Of a stretch of DNA of 64,000 nt, positions 47,834 through 58,689 are shown piece after piece. This DNA comes from Sciurus carolinensis (Eukaryota; Chordata; Mammalia; Rodentia; Sciuridae): positions 36,350,454 to 36,414,453 of the forward strand of contig NC_062232.1 in the NCBI RefSeq assembly GCF_902686445.1, written 5' to 3'. Positions within the stretch are counted from its first letter, which is position 1. Every line of letters starts with the position of its first letter. The translations under genes and the position numbers were made by a program. A model generated the notes under the pieces. The model saw nothing but the letters and a program-made list of their open reading frames with translations, was not told where the DNA came from and made no database searches.

Positions 47834-48793
47834 GTCTTTCCCAGGCTCCCATGATAATGTTTGCAGCTGGCTTGTTCCTAAAATGATGACCAGAGGTCCC
47901 ATGTTTAATGACAGAGCATTTCAGAGCAAGTCCAGTTTGGCACCCTCCTCTCCCTAGCCACAGAGGGAAGGGTGCTGATAGTAAGGAGGAGCCAGCTTGG
48001 GGGGTGGCCCTGTCTGAGGAGTACAGGGGCTGGCATGCATGACCCTAGTACAGGATGCTGGACACTGGTGGAGGAAACTGGGATGTCCATCTGGGTGTAG
48101 CCATGGGCATGCAAACCACGTTCTTCAGTCTGCATTCTAAGAAGACGGCTCTGGAGTGCTCCAATCAGGGAAGCCTGCTGAGTCCCCTCAAGTGAGAGCT
48201 CTCCTTCCCACTTGGTCCTTCTCTCTGGAGCAGATGCATTTTGTTTTGGAATCTCAGTTTGCAAAGGGCCAGATACCCTTCTGAGGAGGTTCCAGAGACT
48301 GTCCCAGACAAGGGAGGTCACATACTGTCATCTTTGAAGGCCCTGCTGTCCCCAACTCTCTAATTTTGAGAGTTTTTAGTCTTGGCTGTAACTACAGACC
48401 TCAGCAAGTCTACATTGTTCTCTAGCACCTTATGCCCCAAATGCATATGAGTGTGGGAGGAATTTGAAGCTGAGATCCTCCTGCTTCAGCCTCCTGAGTC
48501 ACTGGGATTACAAGAGTGTGCCACCATACCTGGCTCACTTATTGTTTAATTTTTTTTGGTGTTCTGTGGCACGTTGAAGTGAATATAATTAACAATCATG
48601 CACTATCTATACCAAGATAGAAGAGAGGAATCTACCTTATATTTTATGCATATCAAATTGCAGATATCAGCCAACTTACACTAAATTCTTCAGGATGTGT
48701 TAGTTACCAAAGCAAATGCAATATCTGTTTATGTATTTCTCTCAAGGTGAAATCATACAATAAATGGAAATGTTCAGCACATATAAAAAAAGA
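47834..48793 (+). pseudogene. Retrotransposed transcript 3' end, source gene unknown
   Basis: A non-L1 insert of about 950 bp with the hallmarks of L1-mediated retrotransposition. It is flanked by AATAAAGAAAAAAATGA (47817-47833) and AATAAAGAAAAAATGA (48794-48809), identical but for one A. It has AATAAA at 48759-48764, and an A-rich tail starts at about 48784, 19 nt after the signal. The first 41 codons are open from the insert's edge (SFPGSHDNVCSWLVPKMM... to a TAG), which may be a coding C-terminus or chance. The rest reads as 3' UTR, including an antisense B1 fragment (48461-48538). I do not recognise the source gene. Confidence 0.8.
48461..48538 (-). repeat. B1 fragment within the retrocopy
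   Basis: GAGATCCTCCTGCTTCAGCC, CACTGGGATTACAAGAGTGT, CACCATACCTGGCTC. Only the B1 left part is present and it has no tail, so it was probably part of the source transcript's 3' UTR. Confidence 0.85.
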
Positions 48794-50825
48794 AATAAAG
48801 AAAAAATGAAAGCATTTTCTCTGAAATCAGGAACAAGAAAAGGATGTCTACTCTCACCACTCCTATTCAACACAGTCCTTGAAACTCTAGCCAGAGCAAT
48901 CAGGCAAGAGAAGGAAATTAAAGGGATACAATAGAAAAAGAAGATGTTAAATTATTAAGTTTCCTGATGACATGATCCAACATTTAGAAGACAAAAAAAA
49001 AAAAAAAAACTCCACAGAAAACTTCTAGAGCTGATAAACAAATTTAGCAAACTAGTAGGATATGAAATCAACATATAAAAATTAATTGCTTTCCTATACT
49101 TCAATAAGGAATCTGTTAATGAAGAAATCAGGAAAACTATCCCATTCACAATAACCACATACACAAAAATACTTGGGAATAAATCTAACCAAGGAGGTAA
49201 AAGATCTCTACAATGAAAACTACAGAATACTGAAGAAACAAATTTAAGAAGACCTTAGAAAATGGAAAGACCTTCCATATTCTTGGATAAGGAGAATTAT
49301 TATAACCAGAATGGTCATACTACTGAAATTGTTATACAGATTTAATGCAATCCCCACCAAAATACCAATGACCTTCTTCACGGAACTAGGAAAAACAATC
49401 TAAAATTCATTTAGATGAATAATAGACCTAAAATAGCCAAAGGAATCCTGAACAAGAAGCGCAATGCTGGAAGCATCATAATACTGGGACTCAGATTATA
49501 TCACAGAGCTATAGCAACAAAAACAGCATAGTATTGGCATCAATAAGAAGAGTTGAATAGAGTAGAAGACACAAACACATATAATCATTCCATATTCAGC
49601 AAAGTTTCCAAAAACATGTTAGAGAAAAGATAGCCTTTTAAAAACTGGTGCTGGGAAAACCAGATATCCATATGTAGAAGAATGAAACTAGACCCTATTC
49701 CTCACCCTTCATTAAAGTCAACTCAAAGTGGATCAAAGTTCTAGGAATTAAACTACCAACTCTGCAACTGCTAGAAGAAAATGAAGGCTCAATATTCCAA
49801 CATATTGGCACAAGCATCAACTCCCTTAAGAAGAGTACTAAAGTGCAAGAAATAAAGCCAAGAATCAATAAGTGGGATGGCATCAAATTATAAAGCTTCT
49901 GTACAGCAAAGGAAACAATAAGATCATCAAGAGAGAGCCTACAAAAATGGGAGAAGATCTTTGTCACCTGCTCTTAAGGCAGGGGATTAATATCCAGAAT
50001 ACATAAATAACTCAAAAAAACTTAACACCAAAAAAAGCAAATAACCCAATTAATAAGTGGGCAAAATAACTAAATAGACATTTTTCAAAATAAGAAATAC
50101 AAATAGTCAATGTATGAAAAAATGCATAATACCTCTAGCAATTAAGGAAATGCAAATCAAACTACACTGAGACTTCATCTCACTTCTGTTAGAATGGCAA
50201 TTATAAAGAATACAAATAATAATAATAAATGCTGACAAGGATGTAGGGAGAAAGGCACACTCATACATTATTGGTGGGACTGCAAATTAGTACAACCACT
50301 CTGGAAATCAGTATGGAGATTCCTCAAACAACTATGAACAGAATCACCATATGACCCAGCTATCCCACTCCTTGGTATTTATCCAAAAGAAAGAACAAAA
50401 ATCAGCATATCCTAGTGATGCAGGCACATTGATGTTTCTAGCAGTGCAATTCACAATAACCAAATTATGGAACCAGCCCAGATCCCCATCAACATATGAA
50501 TGGATAAAGAAAAATTATGGCATTTTCCGGTAAATGAATAGAACTAGAGAACATCATACTACATGAAATAAACCAGACTAAGAAAGTCAAGGATTGGTTT
50601 TTTTGTGTGTGAAAACTAGACCAAAATAAAGGGAAAAAATTTAGGGAGAGAATCCCATGAAAATAAGAGAGTGACCAGTGGAATAGAGGGAGGGAATTGA
50701 GGGGTGGAGGGAGAGAGGGGAAAAAGGAAGAAAGATAGAATTCAGTTGACTAAATTATGTATATATATGAATATACCACAATGAATTTCATATATATAGA
50801 GAGAGCTGGAATTTAAAAAAGATAT

Positions 50826-51000
50826 ATATAAATAAATAGAAGATCAGTAGAGAAAAGGGAACAAGGGGGAGGGAGGAGGGGAGGTTAAGGGGAAATACTG
50901 GGGTCTGAATTGGAGAAAATTATATTCCATACTTGTATAATTATGTTAAAATGAGCTTCAATATTATGTATAATTATAGTTCACTAATTAAAAACAAAAA
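50826..51000 (+). repeat. Second, tandem L1 3' tail
   Basis: GAAGATCAGTAGAGAAAAGG, a G/A-rich segment, then TATAATTATGTTAAAATGAG and an A-rich end. It repeats the layout of the preceding L1 3' UTR (purine-rich tract, TAAATTATGT.., AATGxxTTC.., A-tail). Confidence 0.7.
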
Positions 51001-51003
51001 GCT

Positions 51004-51340
51004 TGCTTCCCAGCCTGTTGTACTACAAGGATGTGGAATTTTTAGGAGTTGGGACATAATGGAAGGAGTTTAGGTCATTGGGGGTGTGCCCCTCAAGGGG
51101 ATTTTGGGACCCCAGCTCCTTCCTCTCTCTCCTTTTGCTTCCCAGCCACCATAAGGTGAACAGGTTTCTTTTACTATATACTTCTGCCTTGATGTACTGG
51201 TTTGCCAAAGACCCAAAGCAACAAGTTCAAGTAAGCATAGACTAAAACCTCTGAAAATGTGAGCCAAAAATAAACCATTACTCCTTTCTGTGTAGGTTAT
51301 CTCAGGTATTTTGTCACAATGATGGAAGAATGACCACACA
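51004..51340 (+). repeat. MST-like MaLR LTR, 5' truncated
   Basis: GCTTCCCAGCCTGTTGTACT, CTTCCTCTCTCTCCTTTTGC, AGACCCAAAGCAACAAGTTC, CTCTGAAAATGTGAGCCAAA, ending ATGGAAGAATGACCACACA. Its left end is cut at the L1 tail. Confidence 0.75.
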
Positions 51341-51769
51341 CAGAGGGCTACATTTAAGAACAAGTTGCTTTTCTTTCTTCCTACAACACATTGATTATTC
51401 TGCCCAAGAAATTGATGTGGTGTTTCAGGAAGGTGGGATGTAATGTATGCTAGGTAATGCCTTCTGTTTTCATGGAATCATAATATCAACCTCGAAGAGA
51501 TGAGGGACCAACCCCACAGGGTTCTCTGAGCACCTAAAGGGAAACATCTATTCAATCCATCATCACATTCATGAAGCAGAATGTTATAGAGTAAAGGAGT
51601 GGGAGAAAAAAAAAAGTCATATAGACTTCATTTGGGGGATAGAGGAAAATAGCACTAAAAGTTGAACTACAGGACAGTTCTGTAAGAATTTGCCATGGAT
51701 TATCTGCCTATATAAACTGTCTCAGTTATGAAAACAAGACTTTGAAGAACCTTGAAATATGTCCCTTTA
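51341..51769. other. Unique sequence, no gene seen
   Basis: No repeat or gene recognised. Short A-run at 51606-51615. Confidence 0.4.
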
Positions 51770-52140
51770 AAAAGTCAACACAGGACTGTAATAAATATAC
51801 CACTCTGATGCTAAATATTGATAGTTGGGGAGGTTGTACATGTGTAGGGGCATGGGGTAGGTGAGAATTCTCTGTACCTTCCACTCAGTTTTCCTGTGAA
51901 CTTAAAACTGCTCTAAAAATGAAGCCTTTTTTTTTTTTTTTAGCTACCATACTAAATTTGTAGAGACAGAAAGCAGACCGACTGGTTGTTGCCAGGATTT
52001 TATCTGTGGTTCTGACAGTGTTCTGGAACTAGACAGAGGTGGTGGCTGCACAACACTGTGAATGCACTAAATGTCCCTGAAACATTCACATTAGATGGTT
52101 AATATTTTGTAATGTAAATTTCACCTCGATTTTTAAAATC
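51770..52140 (+). repeat. Two old L1 3' ends in tandem
   Basis: The first (51770-51930: ACTGTAATAAATATACCACT... AAAACTGCTCTAAAAATGAA) matches the end of the L1 at 25345-25862. After a T-run, a second old L1-type 3' end follows (AGCAGACCGACTGGTTGTTG, AACTAGACAGAGGTGGTGGC, GTAATGTAAATTTCACCTCG). Confidence 0.7.
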
Positions 52141-52299
52141 CCACCATATAATAGATAAACTTTTTCAAAACTACATTGTAAGGTTTATAATTTCCCAACG
52201 TTCTTTACTCAGTAAAGGACTTTTGTGATCCAATTTGTTTTGAAGCAGTACCCACTATCTTCTTGTATATTCTTTCTATTAGTATATTAAAAGCTCTGA

Positions 52300-52970
52300 G
52301 TGTCTTTTTTGTGTGTCAACTTGACTGGACATTGAGGTGCCCAGATCAAACATTGTTTCTAGGTATGTCTCTCAGGGCAGTTAAGGATGATTTTAGCATA
52401 TGAATGAATGAACTCAGTAAAATAGATGGTCTTCTCCAGTGTGGGTGTTCATCATTCATCCCCTGAGGGCATGAATAGAGCAAAAGATTGAAGAAGGTGG
52501 AATCCATCCTTTTCCTGTCTCCTTACTGCATCTCATCTGATCTCCTGCCTGGACTAGGATTTTTGTGTGTGTGTGCATGGTCCTAGGGATTGAATCGAAG
52601 GGCACTCTACCATTGAGCTACATCCCCATTTCTTTTTTCAATTTTACTTTGAGATAGGGTCCTGCTAAGTTATCCAGCCTGGCCTCTAACTTGTGATCCT
52701 CCTGCCTCAGTCTCTTGAGTCACTGAGATTACAGGTATGTGCCAGTGGACCTGGCTCTGAAATGGGATTTCCCCCGCTGGCTCCCCTGGCTTTCAGGTCT
52801 TCAGACTCAGACTATAATTCCCAGTATTAGTTTTCTTGGGTCTCCAACTTGCAGATGGTGGATAATAGGATTTCTCAGTCTCCATATTTGCATGAGCCAA
52901 TTTCTCATGATAAATCTCTCCATATTGGTTCTCTTCTTAAAGAACCTTAGTACAGCAGTCTTATAATAAA
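52300..52970 (+). repeat. Old interspersed repeat split by a SINE, class uncertain
   Basis: TGTCAACTTGACTGGACATT, GGGTGTTCATCATTCATCCC, then after the SINE TTGGGTCTCCAACTTGCAGA, GCATGAGCCAATTTCTCATG, ATTGGTTCTCTTCTTAAAGA. This is a well-known old mammalian repeat that I recognise by text. I am unsure whether it is an LTR or a DNA element. Confidence 0.6.
52562..52755 (-). repeat. B1-dID SINE
   Basis: (GT)n short tail, CCTAGGGATTGAATCGAAGG, TTTGAGATAGGGTCCTGCTA, TGTGATCCTCCTGCCTCAGT, TGAGATTACAGGTATGTGCC. Minus strand, complete. Confidence 0.9.
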
Positions 52971-53804
52971 ACTCTTTATTTTTGCTTTAACAAGGATCTT
53001 CATTCCCTGCACTCCACATCATACCTGATAACATCACACAGAACATATTTTGGGAAATGCTATTATAGACCTTTCAGAGGAAAAAAAAGAAACCTAATTC
53101 ATTCTTATTTTAACTGCTCCAGGAAAAAAAAATTTTTTTTGCACAGCCTTCTTTGGATATTTGCTGAAAACAAGTTATTCTTTAAGCAGAAATGTGATTT
53201 CTAATGAGGTTCTTTGATAATGTTCAAGACAGAAATAGGTGGCTTTAGTAAAACCAATTCTAAATGAATGATGAGATGTTAGAGTAATAAAGACATAATA
53301 TAGCTTTTAAATACCACCGACTCTGTAGGCAGGAGTGCCACACTAGGAAAACTTATTACCCTAGCTATGTATAGATCAGCTAGCCATACAGTTTGAGATT
53401 TTATTCATTTGCACAAATTGCATTTTCTATATACTTCAGAAAGTATGACACAGTATGTGGGCACATATAAAATAGCTGACACTTTAATAGCAAACATAAA
53501 GATGTCTAATACAAAGGCAATTTAATAAAATGAAATGGCCCAAGGCTATTTCTTCATCGCAAGTAAATGTATTCTCATGAATCTTCACTCTAAAGCCCTT
53601 TCTTAGATTTGAAAAGTGTTGATTTAATAATAATTAACACCAATAAGAATATCTGTGGAACCAACCATTTTATGATTGAAATGAGTGATTCTCAACCAGA
53701 GATGGCATAAAACATGTGTGGAGTGGAGGAAAGAATATTCCCTTCTCCCAGAGAGACGTATTGGAATCTCCTGGAGGCAGGTTTATTTGAAAATGCATTA
53801 TCAT
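52971..53804. other. AT-rich unique sequence, no gene seen
   Basis: No repeat or coding feature recognised. Confidence 0.45.
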
Positions 53805-54015
53805 GAGCCACGTGTGGTGGTGCATACTTGTAATTCCAGTGGCTCAGGAAGTTAAGGCAGGAGGATGACGAGTTCAAAGCCAGCCTCAGAAACTTAGTGA
53901 AGCCCTAAGCAACTTAGCAAGACCATGTCTCTAAATAAAATATAAAAAGGGGTTGGAGATATAGCTCAGTGGTTAAGTGACCCTGGGTTCAATCCCCAGT
54001 ACCAAAAAAGAGAAA
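53805..54015 (+). repeat. B1-dID SINE
   Basis: GCCACGTGTGGTGGTGCATA, AGGCAGGAGGATGACGAGTT, GAAGCCCTAAGCAACTTAGC, then ID part GATATAGCTCAGTGGTTAAG to GGTTCAATCCCCAGTACC. A near-consensus, young copy. Confidence 0.95.
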
Positions 54016-54700
54016 AAAAGAATTATCGATCTTTAATGGCAGGTTTTATTAAAGTAACAATAATTAATTTACTTTAAAAATGCAATCACAATTGAGAGGG
54101 CATGGAATTTTAGATTCCTCAAATGGAGACATACATCAGCAATGGTGGAAAAGCAAAAAGGGGTATGTTTGTCTAGAGGTAGATTAACCAAACAGGCTGT
54201 CTTTTTCTCCTGAACCAATACCACATATCTCGTTTCCTGAATGCCTGAGCCTCAAAAGTCCCCACAGTCTGGACTTCCCCATCCTGAGTAAGGAGGTTGT
54301 GAGAGGGCATGGAAATCTTCAGTGGGCCATCATTCAGTGGTTCAGGAAGCAGCAACCATGGAGTCTATGCTCTGACTCAGCCTTGCCCTGGAGGAGCATC
54401 TTTCTCTGTACTCCCAGAATTCCTGGCTTTAGCATCTGGACCTCCTGTCTTGCTCATCTGAACTTCCTTAAAGTTACAGCACCAAGATCATATAGATTAT
54501 TACTAACCAGAAGAAATGGATCACAAGAATGTCACTAGCATGTCTGCCTGCCTCAAAATACTAACGTGTGTGTTCTTGTACACACAAGTACATTCACACA
54601 GTCCCTCCTGGCCATGTGTATACCAGCTGAACTGTCCTCCTGGCAACTGCTGATTGGACTAGGGCAGTATACTTGATCCACTTGAATTATTTCTGCTCTC
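54016..54700. other. Unique sequence, no gene seen
   Basis: GAAATCTTCAGTGGGCCATC at 54310-54330 resembles the end phrase of MLT1-like LTRs (compare 55928), but the surroundings do not follow. The frames at 54173-54538 have no motif. Confidence 0.4.
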
Positions 54701-54703
54701 TTG

Positions 54704-54835
54704 CACGCTCTCTCTCTCTCCCTTTCTCTCTTTCTCTTTCCTTTTCTGAGACAAGATATATGTTATCCAGGCTGGCCTCAAACTTGGGATCCTTCTGCCT
54801 AAGCCACCTGAGTGCCACTGTGCCTGGCCAGGACC
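54704..54835 (-). repeat. B1 fragment with CT-rich tail
   Basis: A CT-rich tract (54704-54740), then TCTGAGACAAGATATATGTT, TCCAGGCTGGCCTCAAACTT and GTGCCACTGTGCCTGGCC. A short, diverged minus-strand B1 part without ID. Confidence 0.75.
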
Positions 54836-54984
54836 ACATTCATTCTTCAAGAAGTTTAGACTTGAGACTTGGATGTACTGGTTAGTGTGTGGGGAGTTTA
54901 GATTGCAAACCAGGGAAAGGTTGGACTGGGAGTATCCTGTTTGCTCACAAAACCATGAAAGCCTGAAGAAGCAGAGAAAGTCAT

Positions 54985-54988
<4 letters not shown>

Positions 54989-55044
<56 letters not shown>
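54989..55044. repeat. (GA)n microsatellite
   Basis: About 28 pure GA units. Confidence 0.98.
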
Positions 55045-55047
<3 letters not shown>

Positions 55048-55139
55048 TCAAGAGAGAACATGGCCCTAGAAGTCTGATACAGGTATCATTGGTATGAAAG
55101 GTCAGCAGAGTGGCCTTTTCTGTTCTGAAGGAATGTTTT

Positions 55140-55985
55140 TGTGCATTCGTTAGTTTCTAGAAACTGCCTGCATTCTTGGCTCATGGCCCTCCTCCCTCTT
55201 CAAAGCCGGCAATGACCTGTCCAGTCTTTCATATGAGGGTATCTTTCAGGTTAGGGCTGTGGCTCAGTGGTAGAGTACTTCCATAGCATGCACAAAGCCC
55301 TGGGTTCCATCCCCAGCACTGGAAAAAAAATCAATGAAGGTATCTTTTTGGTTCTGACACTGAGTCTCTTGCTTCTCTCTTTCACCCATAAGGACCCTTA
55401 TGATTACATGGGGCCACCTGGATAATACAGGGTCATTTCTCCATCTTAAGATCCATTGATTAGCAACCTTAATTCCATCCATAACCTTAATTCTGTTACA
55501 TTGGGATCTTCTACATAATTTGTAAGGCTCAATGCAAAATAAAAATGTGAGACTCTTAAAACATTTGGGGTTGACAGCTGAAAGGAGGAGATGCCATGAA
55601 AGGTAGTAAAATATAAAGCTTTTCCTTTCTAATAGGGTCCCTTTTATGAGTTGCCATAGTGTTTTCTATTTGCTATTCAATGTTATTCTAGGTTAAGAAA
55701 TAACTTATTGGTATGAATTTTACCATTAATCTTTACATAGTGCAATATGAGTTTTTAATTCACTATAGGACATATGGAAAATCACCAATAATAGTCAATA
55801 TATATTCTGCAGGTTATTATCTACATATGTATTTTTGAGCAGTGAAAATGCTGTGCAAAATCAACATGTAACATAACATGTAATGTTATGTGTAACATAA
55901 CGTATTCATAGGTTCCAGGGATTAAGTCATGGAAGTCTTCAGTGGACCATCATTCTGTTTAACCTAGCCAGAATATCTTAATCCT
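55140..55985 (-). repeat. MLT1-like LTR in pieces
   Basis: Reversed old MaLR-type LTR: GCATTCTTGGCTCATGGCCC, AGCCGGCAATGACCTGTCC, then GACCCTTATGATTACATGGG, AGCAACCTTAATTCCATCC, and after a gap GTAACATAACGTATTCATAG, GGAAGTCTTCAGTGGACCAT. An ID (55248-55332) and an unrelated stretch of about 350 bp (55510-55860, possibly another old repeat) interrupt it. ACATAACAT-GTA-ATGTTATGT at 55871-55891 is a perfect hairpin. Confidence 0.65.
55248..55332 (+). repeat. ID-type SINE
   Basis: GGGCTGTGGCTCAGTGGTAG, AGCATGCACAAAGCCCTGGG, TTCCATCCCCAGCACTGG and an A-tail. GAGGGTATCTTTCAG and GAAGGTATCTTTTTG on its two sides are its diverged target-site duplication within the LTR. Confidence 0.95.
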
Positions 55986-56395
55986 CGTTCGTGTGGCTGT
56001 TCTACATGGCTAGCTTCAGGTTCCAGTCAGTACAATGATCTCAGGACAGTCAGGCCTATTACATGGAGGTTGGTTGGCTTTATAGAGTGAGCTTTCCAAG
56101 CAGAAAAACCTCAATGTGCAAATGTTTATCAAGTCTCTGCCTATGTTGAACTTGGTAATGCCCCATAGTTCAGAGCAAGTTCTATGAGTTGCTGTGGAAA
56201 GGGAATACAAAAAGCAATAATAGGAGGAAATATTCTTTGTATTTCAAGGAAATACTGGGCCATTATTGGAACAATTATCACAATCACAAGTAGGAGATTC
56301 TTTCCAATAAGCTTTATACACCATCCTCAAATGTCCAAATGATAAAAGAGGGGAGCATTATAAATGGTACCAAATACCTGCTGATTAAAATTGTT
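55986..56395. other. Unique sequence, no gene seen
   Basis: No repeat or gene recognised. Confidence 0.4.
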
Positions 56396-56756
56396 TCTGC
56401 CAATTGATCCTACATACATAGATAACCCTAAAGCCTATACCAAAAATCTACTAGAACAGATAAACAAATTCAGCAAAGTTGCAGAATATAAAATCAACAT
56501 GCAAAAATCAGTACTGTTTCTATACACAAGAACTATTCAAAAAGAAAATTTAAAAACAATCTAATTTACATAGCAACCATAAATAAATAAATAAACTAAA
56601 ATATTTAGGTATAAATTTATCCAAGGAGGTGAAAGATCTATAAACTTAAAACTATAAAACACTAATGAGAGAAATTGAAGGAAACACAAATAAATGGAAA
56701 TATATTCTGAATTTATGGATAGAAAGAATGAGTATTGTTAAAATTTCCATACTCTA

Positions 56757-56860
56757 AAATTAGAATTAAAATATAATTCATGTATGTATAATATGTCAAC
56801 ATATGCTCTATGATCATGTATATCTAAAAAAAAAAAAAAAAAGAAAATGAAAAATAAATT
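56757..56860 (+). repeat. Short L1 3' end inside older L1
   Basis: AATTCATGTATGTATAATAT, GATCATGTATATCT, then an A-run (56827-56842). This resembles the terminal segment of the L1 at 37540-37630. A severely 5'-truncated insertion. Confidence 0.6.
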
Positions 56861-56992
56861 CCATGCTACCCAAAGTGACCTACAGATTCAATGCAATACC
56901 TATCAAAATTCCATTGTCATTTTTCACAGAAATAGAAAAAAATTCTTAAATTGATATGTAACCACAAAAGACCCCAAATAACCACAATGATT

Positions 56993-57447
56993 GTTATGGT
57001 TTGGACCTGAAATGTCCCCCAAAGTGCAGCAGTGTTCAGAAGTGAGGCCTTGAGAAAGTATCTACCTCATGTGGAAGCACCAGCCTCAACTGTGGATTAA
57101 TCCATTGATGAATTCATAGCTTAATGGACTATTGGGAGATGGTAGAAACTTCAGGATGTAGGGCCTAATTGAAGGAAGTATGTCACTGGGAGCATGTCTT
57201 TGAAGGGCATATTTTGTCCCCAGTCCTTTCCTCTCTCCCTCTCTTTGTTTCCCTGTTGCCATGACGTGAAGAGCTCTGCTCCACCAGGTGTTTGCCACCA
57301 TGTTCCGTCTTGCCAAAGGCCAGAAGCAACAGGGCCAAGTGACCATGGAATGAAACCTCTGAAATCATGAGCCAAAAAGCTCTTTCCTCCTCTAAATTGA
57401 TTTTTCTCAGATATTTTGCTACAGCAATGAGAAGTTGACTAACACAA
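56993..57447 (+). repeat. MST-like MaLR LTR inside L1
   Basis: Starts TGTTATGGTTTGGACCTGAA and ends GAGAAGTTGACTAACACA. Contains GTGGATTAATCCATTGATGA, the CTCTCTCCCTCTC tract and CTCTGAAATCATGAGCCAAA. Size 455 bp. Solo LTR; the host L1 continues on both sides (CAAATAACCACAATGA / ACAATCTTCAACG). Confidence 0.85.
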
Positions 57448-57942
57448 CAATCTTCAACGAAAAGAACAAAGTTGGAGGCATCACGCTCCCTGATTTCAAA
57501 ACATAGTACAGTTGTACTGTAATTGAAACAGCAAGATCTCATTATTTTTGGAGTTGAATAATATGCCACAACATGGATAAGGAAAACATTATGCTAAGTG
57601 AAAAAAGTCAGACACAAACATTTAAAAATTGCATAATTTCATTTCTATATGAAATCTAAAAAATAAAAATATTTAAAATATATGGAGATAGAAAATAAAG
57701 CAGTGGTTACCAGGAGTAAAGAGAGAGGAGGGAAGAAAATGGGGAGATGTAGGTCAGAGGATATGAAGGAGCAGAAATGTAGGGTAAACAAGTCTAAAGA
57801 TCTACTGTACAATATAAGAACTATAGGTAATAAAATTGTACTGTATATGGAATTCATGCTAAATGAGAAAATTTTAGTTGCTCTTAGCAAAAAAGGGGGT
57901 AACTATGTCACATGGTGAATATGTTAATTTGCTTTACTATAG

Positions 57943-58232
57943 TACAGACAGCCTTTCATATCTGCGAGATCCCTATTCAAGGATTCAACTAATTAGGGAT
58001 TAAAAATAATTGGAACAATTGCATCCATACTGAACATATAAAGATTTACAGTATAACAACTATTTACATTGTATTAGATATTTTAAGTCTTCTAGAGATG
58101 ACATAAAGTAAATTGGAGGATGTGCTTAAGTTACATGCAAATAACACTTTTATATTAGGGCCTTGAGCATTCTCAAATTTTGGTATTCTCAGGGGTCCTG
58201 GAACCAACCCTCCTAGGAAACTGAGGGCCAAT
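57943..58232 (-). repeat. Tigger-like DNA transposon relic, second copy
   Basis: CAGACAGCCTTTCATATCTG, AAGGATTCAACTAATTAGGG, CTATTTACATTGTATTAGAT and TCTCAGGGGTCCTGGAACCA are the reverse of the element at 21712-22032. It is more diverged than that copy. Confidence 0.7.
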
Positions 58233-58319
58233 ACCAGCCTTTTTACTATATATATATGTATGTTACAACATCATATTTTATACCTTAAGTATATCCAGTA
58301 ACATTTATTACAAAAAGAT

Positions 58320-58672
58320 TCCAACTGATCTTGGGAAAATAGAAGGGAGATCTGCAGAGTAGAAATAGGAGGGAAGGGGGAGGGAAGAAGGGAAGGAAAC
58401 AGAAAGAATTAAGAAATGAAACTGACCAAATTATGTTTTATGCATTTATGAATTCATTTCAGTTTAATGTATAACTACAATGTGCCAATTACAAATAAAT
58501 AAATAAATAGAAGGAAGACCAATAGAGTAGAGGAGAGGTTTAAAGGAGAGAAGAAGGGAAGGAAAGAAGAAGTATAGAGAATTGAAAGGGAGAAAGCTAT
58601 GTTATATGCCTTTATGAATGTGTTAGAATCTCACTATTACATGTAACTATAATGCACTAATAAATTTAAAAA
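58320..58672 (+). repeat. Two tandem L1 3' tails
   Basis: Unit 1 (58320-58497): AAGGGAGATCTGCAGAGTAG, GGGAAGGGGGAGGGAAGAAG, TTATGTTTTATGCATTTATG, ACAATGTGCCAATTACAAAT and an (AAAT)n end. Unit 2 (58508-58672): GGAAGACCAATAGAGTAGAG, purine tract, GCTATGTTATATGCCTTTAT, ATAATGCACTAATAAATTT. The same pairing occurs at 50620-51000. Confidence 0.8.
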
Positions 58673-58689
58673 TTTCCATCAAAATATAT

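Larger units (their letters stand above)
47804..50825 (+). mobile_element. L1, 3' segment in plus orientation, interrupted by a retrocopy
   Basis: Starts ACATCATACTGAATAAAGAA, is broken at 47834-48793 by a retrotransposed transcript end, then resumes TGAAAGCATTTTCTCTGAAA and runs through ORF2 (CTGATGACATGATCCAACAT, TGGATCAAAGTTCTAGGAAT) to a purine-rich 3' UTR (50640-50730). With 46356-47803 it forms one twin-primed L1. Numerous stops; inactive. Confidence 0.9.
56396..57942 (+). repeat. Old L1 with nested insertions
   Basis: ORF2 text ATAAACAAATTCAGCAAAGT, AAAATCAACATGCAAAAATC (56460-56520), AGATTCAATGCAATACCTAT (56883), then, after the LTR at 56993-57447, GGAGGCATCACGCTCCCTGA, GTGGTTACCAGGAGTAAAGA and a late 3' region to about 57942. 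A younger L1 3' end with A-tail (about 56757-56845) inserted near 56757. Non-functional. Confidence 0.85.

Noticed and set aside
47905..48321. 138-codon minus-strand frame
   Set aside because: It runs antisense to the retrocopied transcript, whose poly-A signal and tail fix the plus strand as sense. It is a shadow frame.
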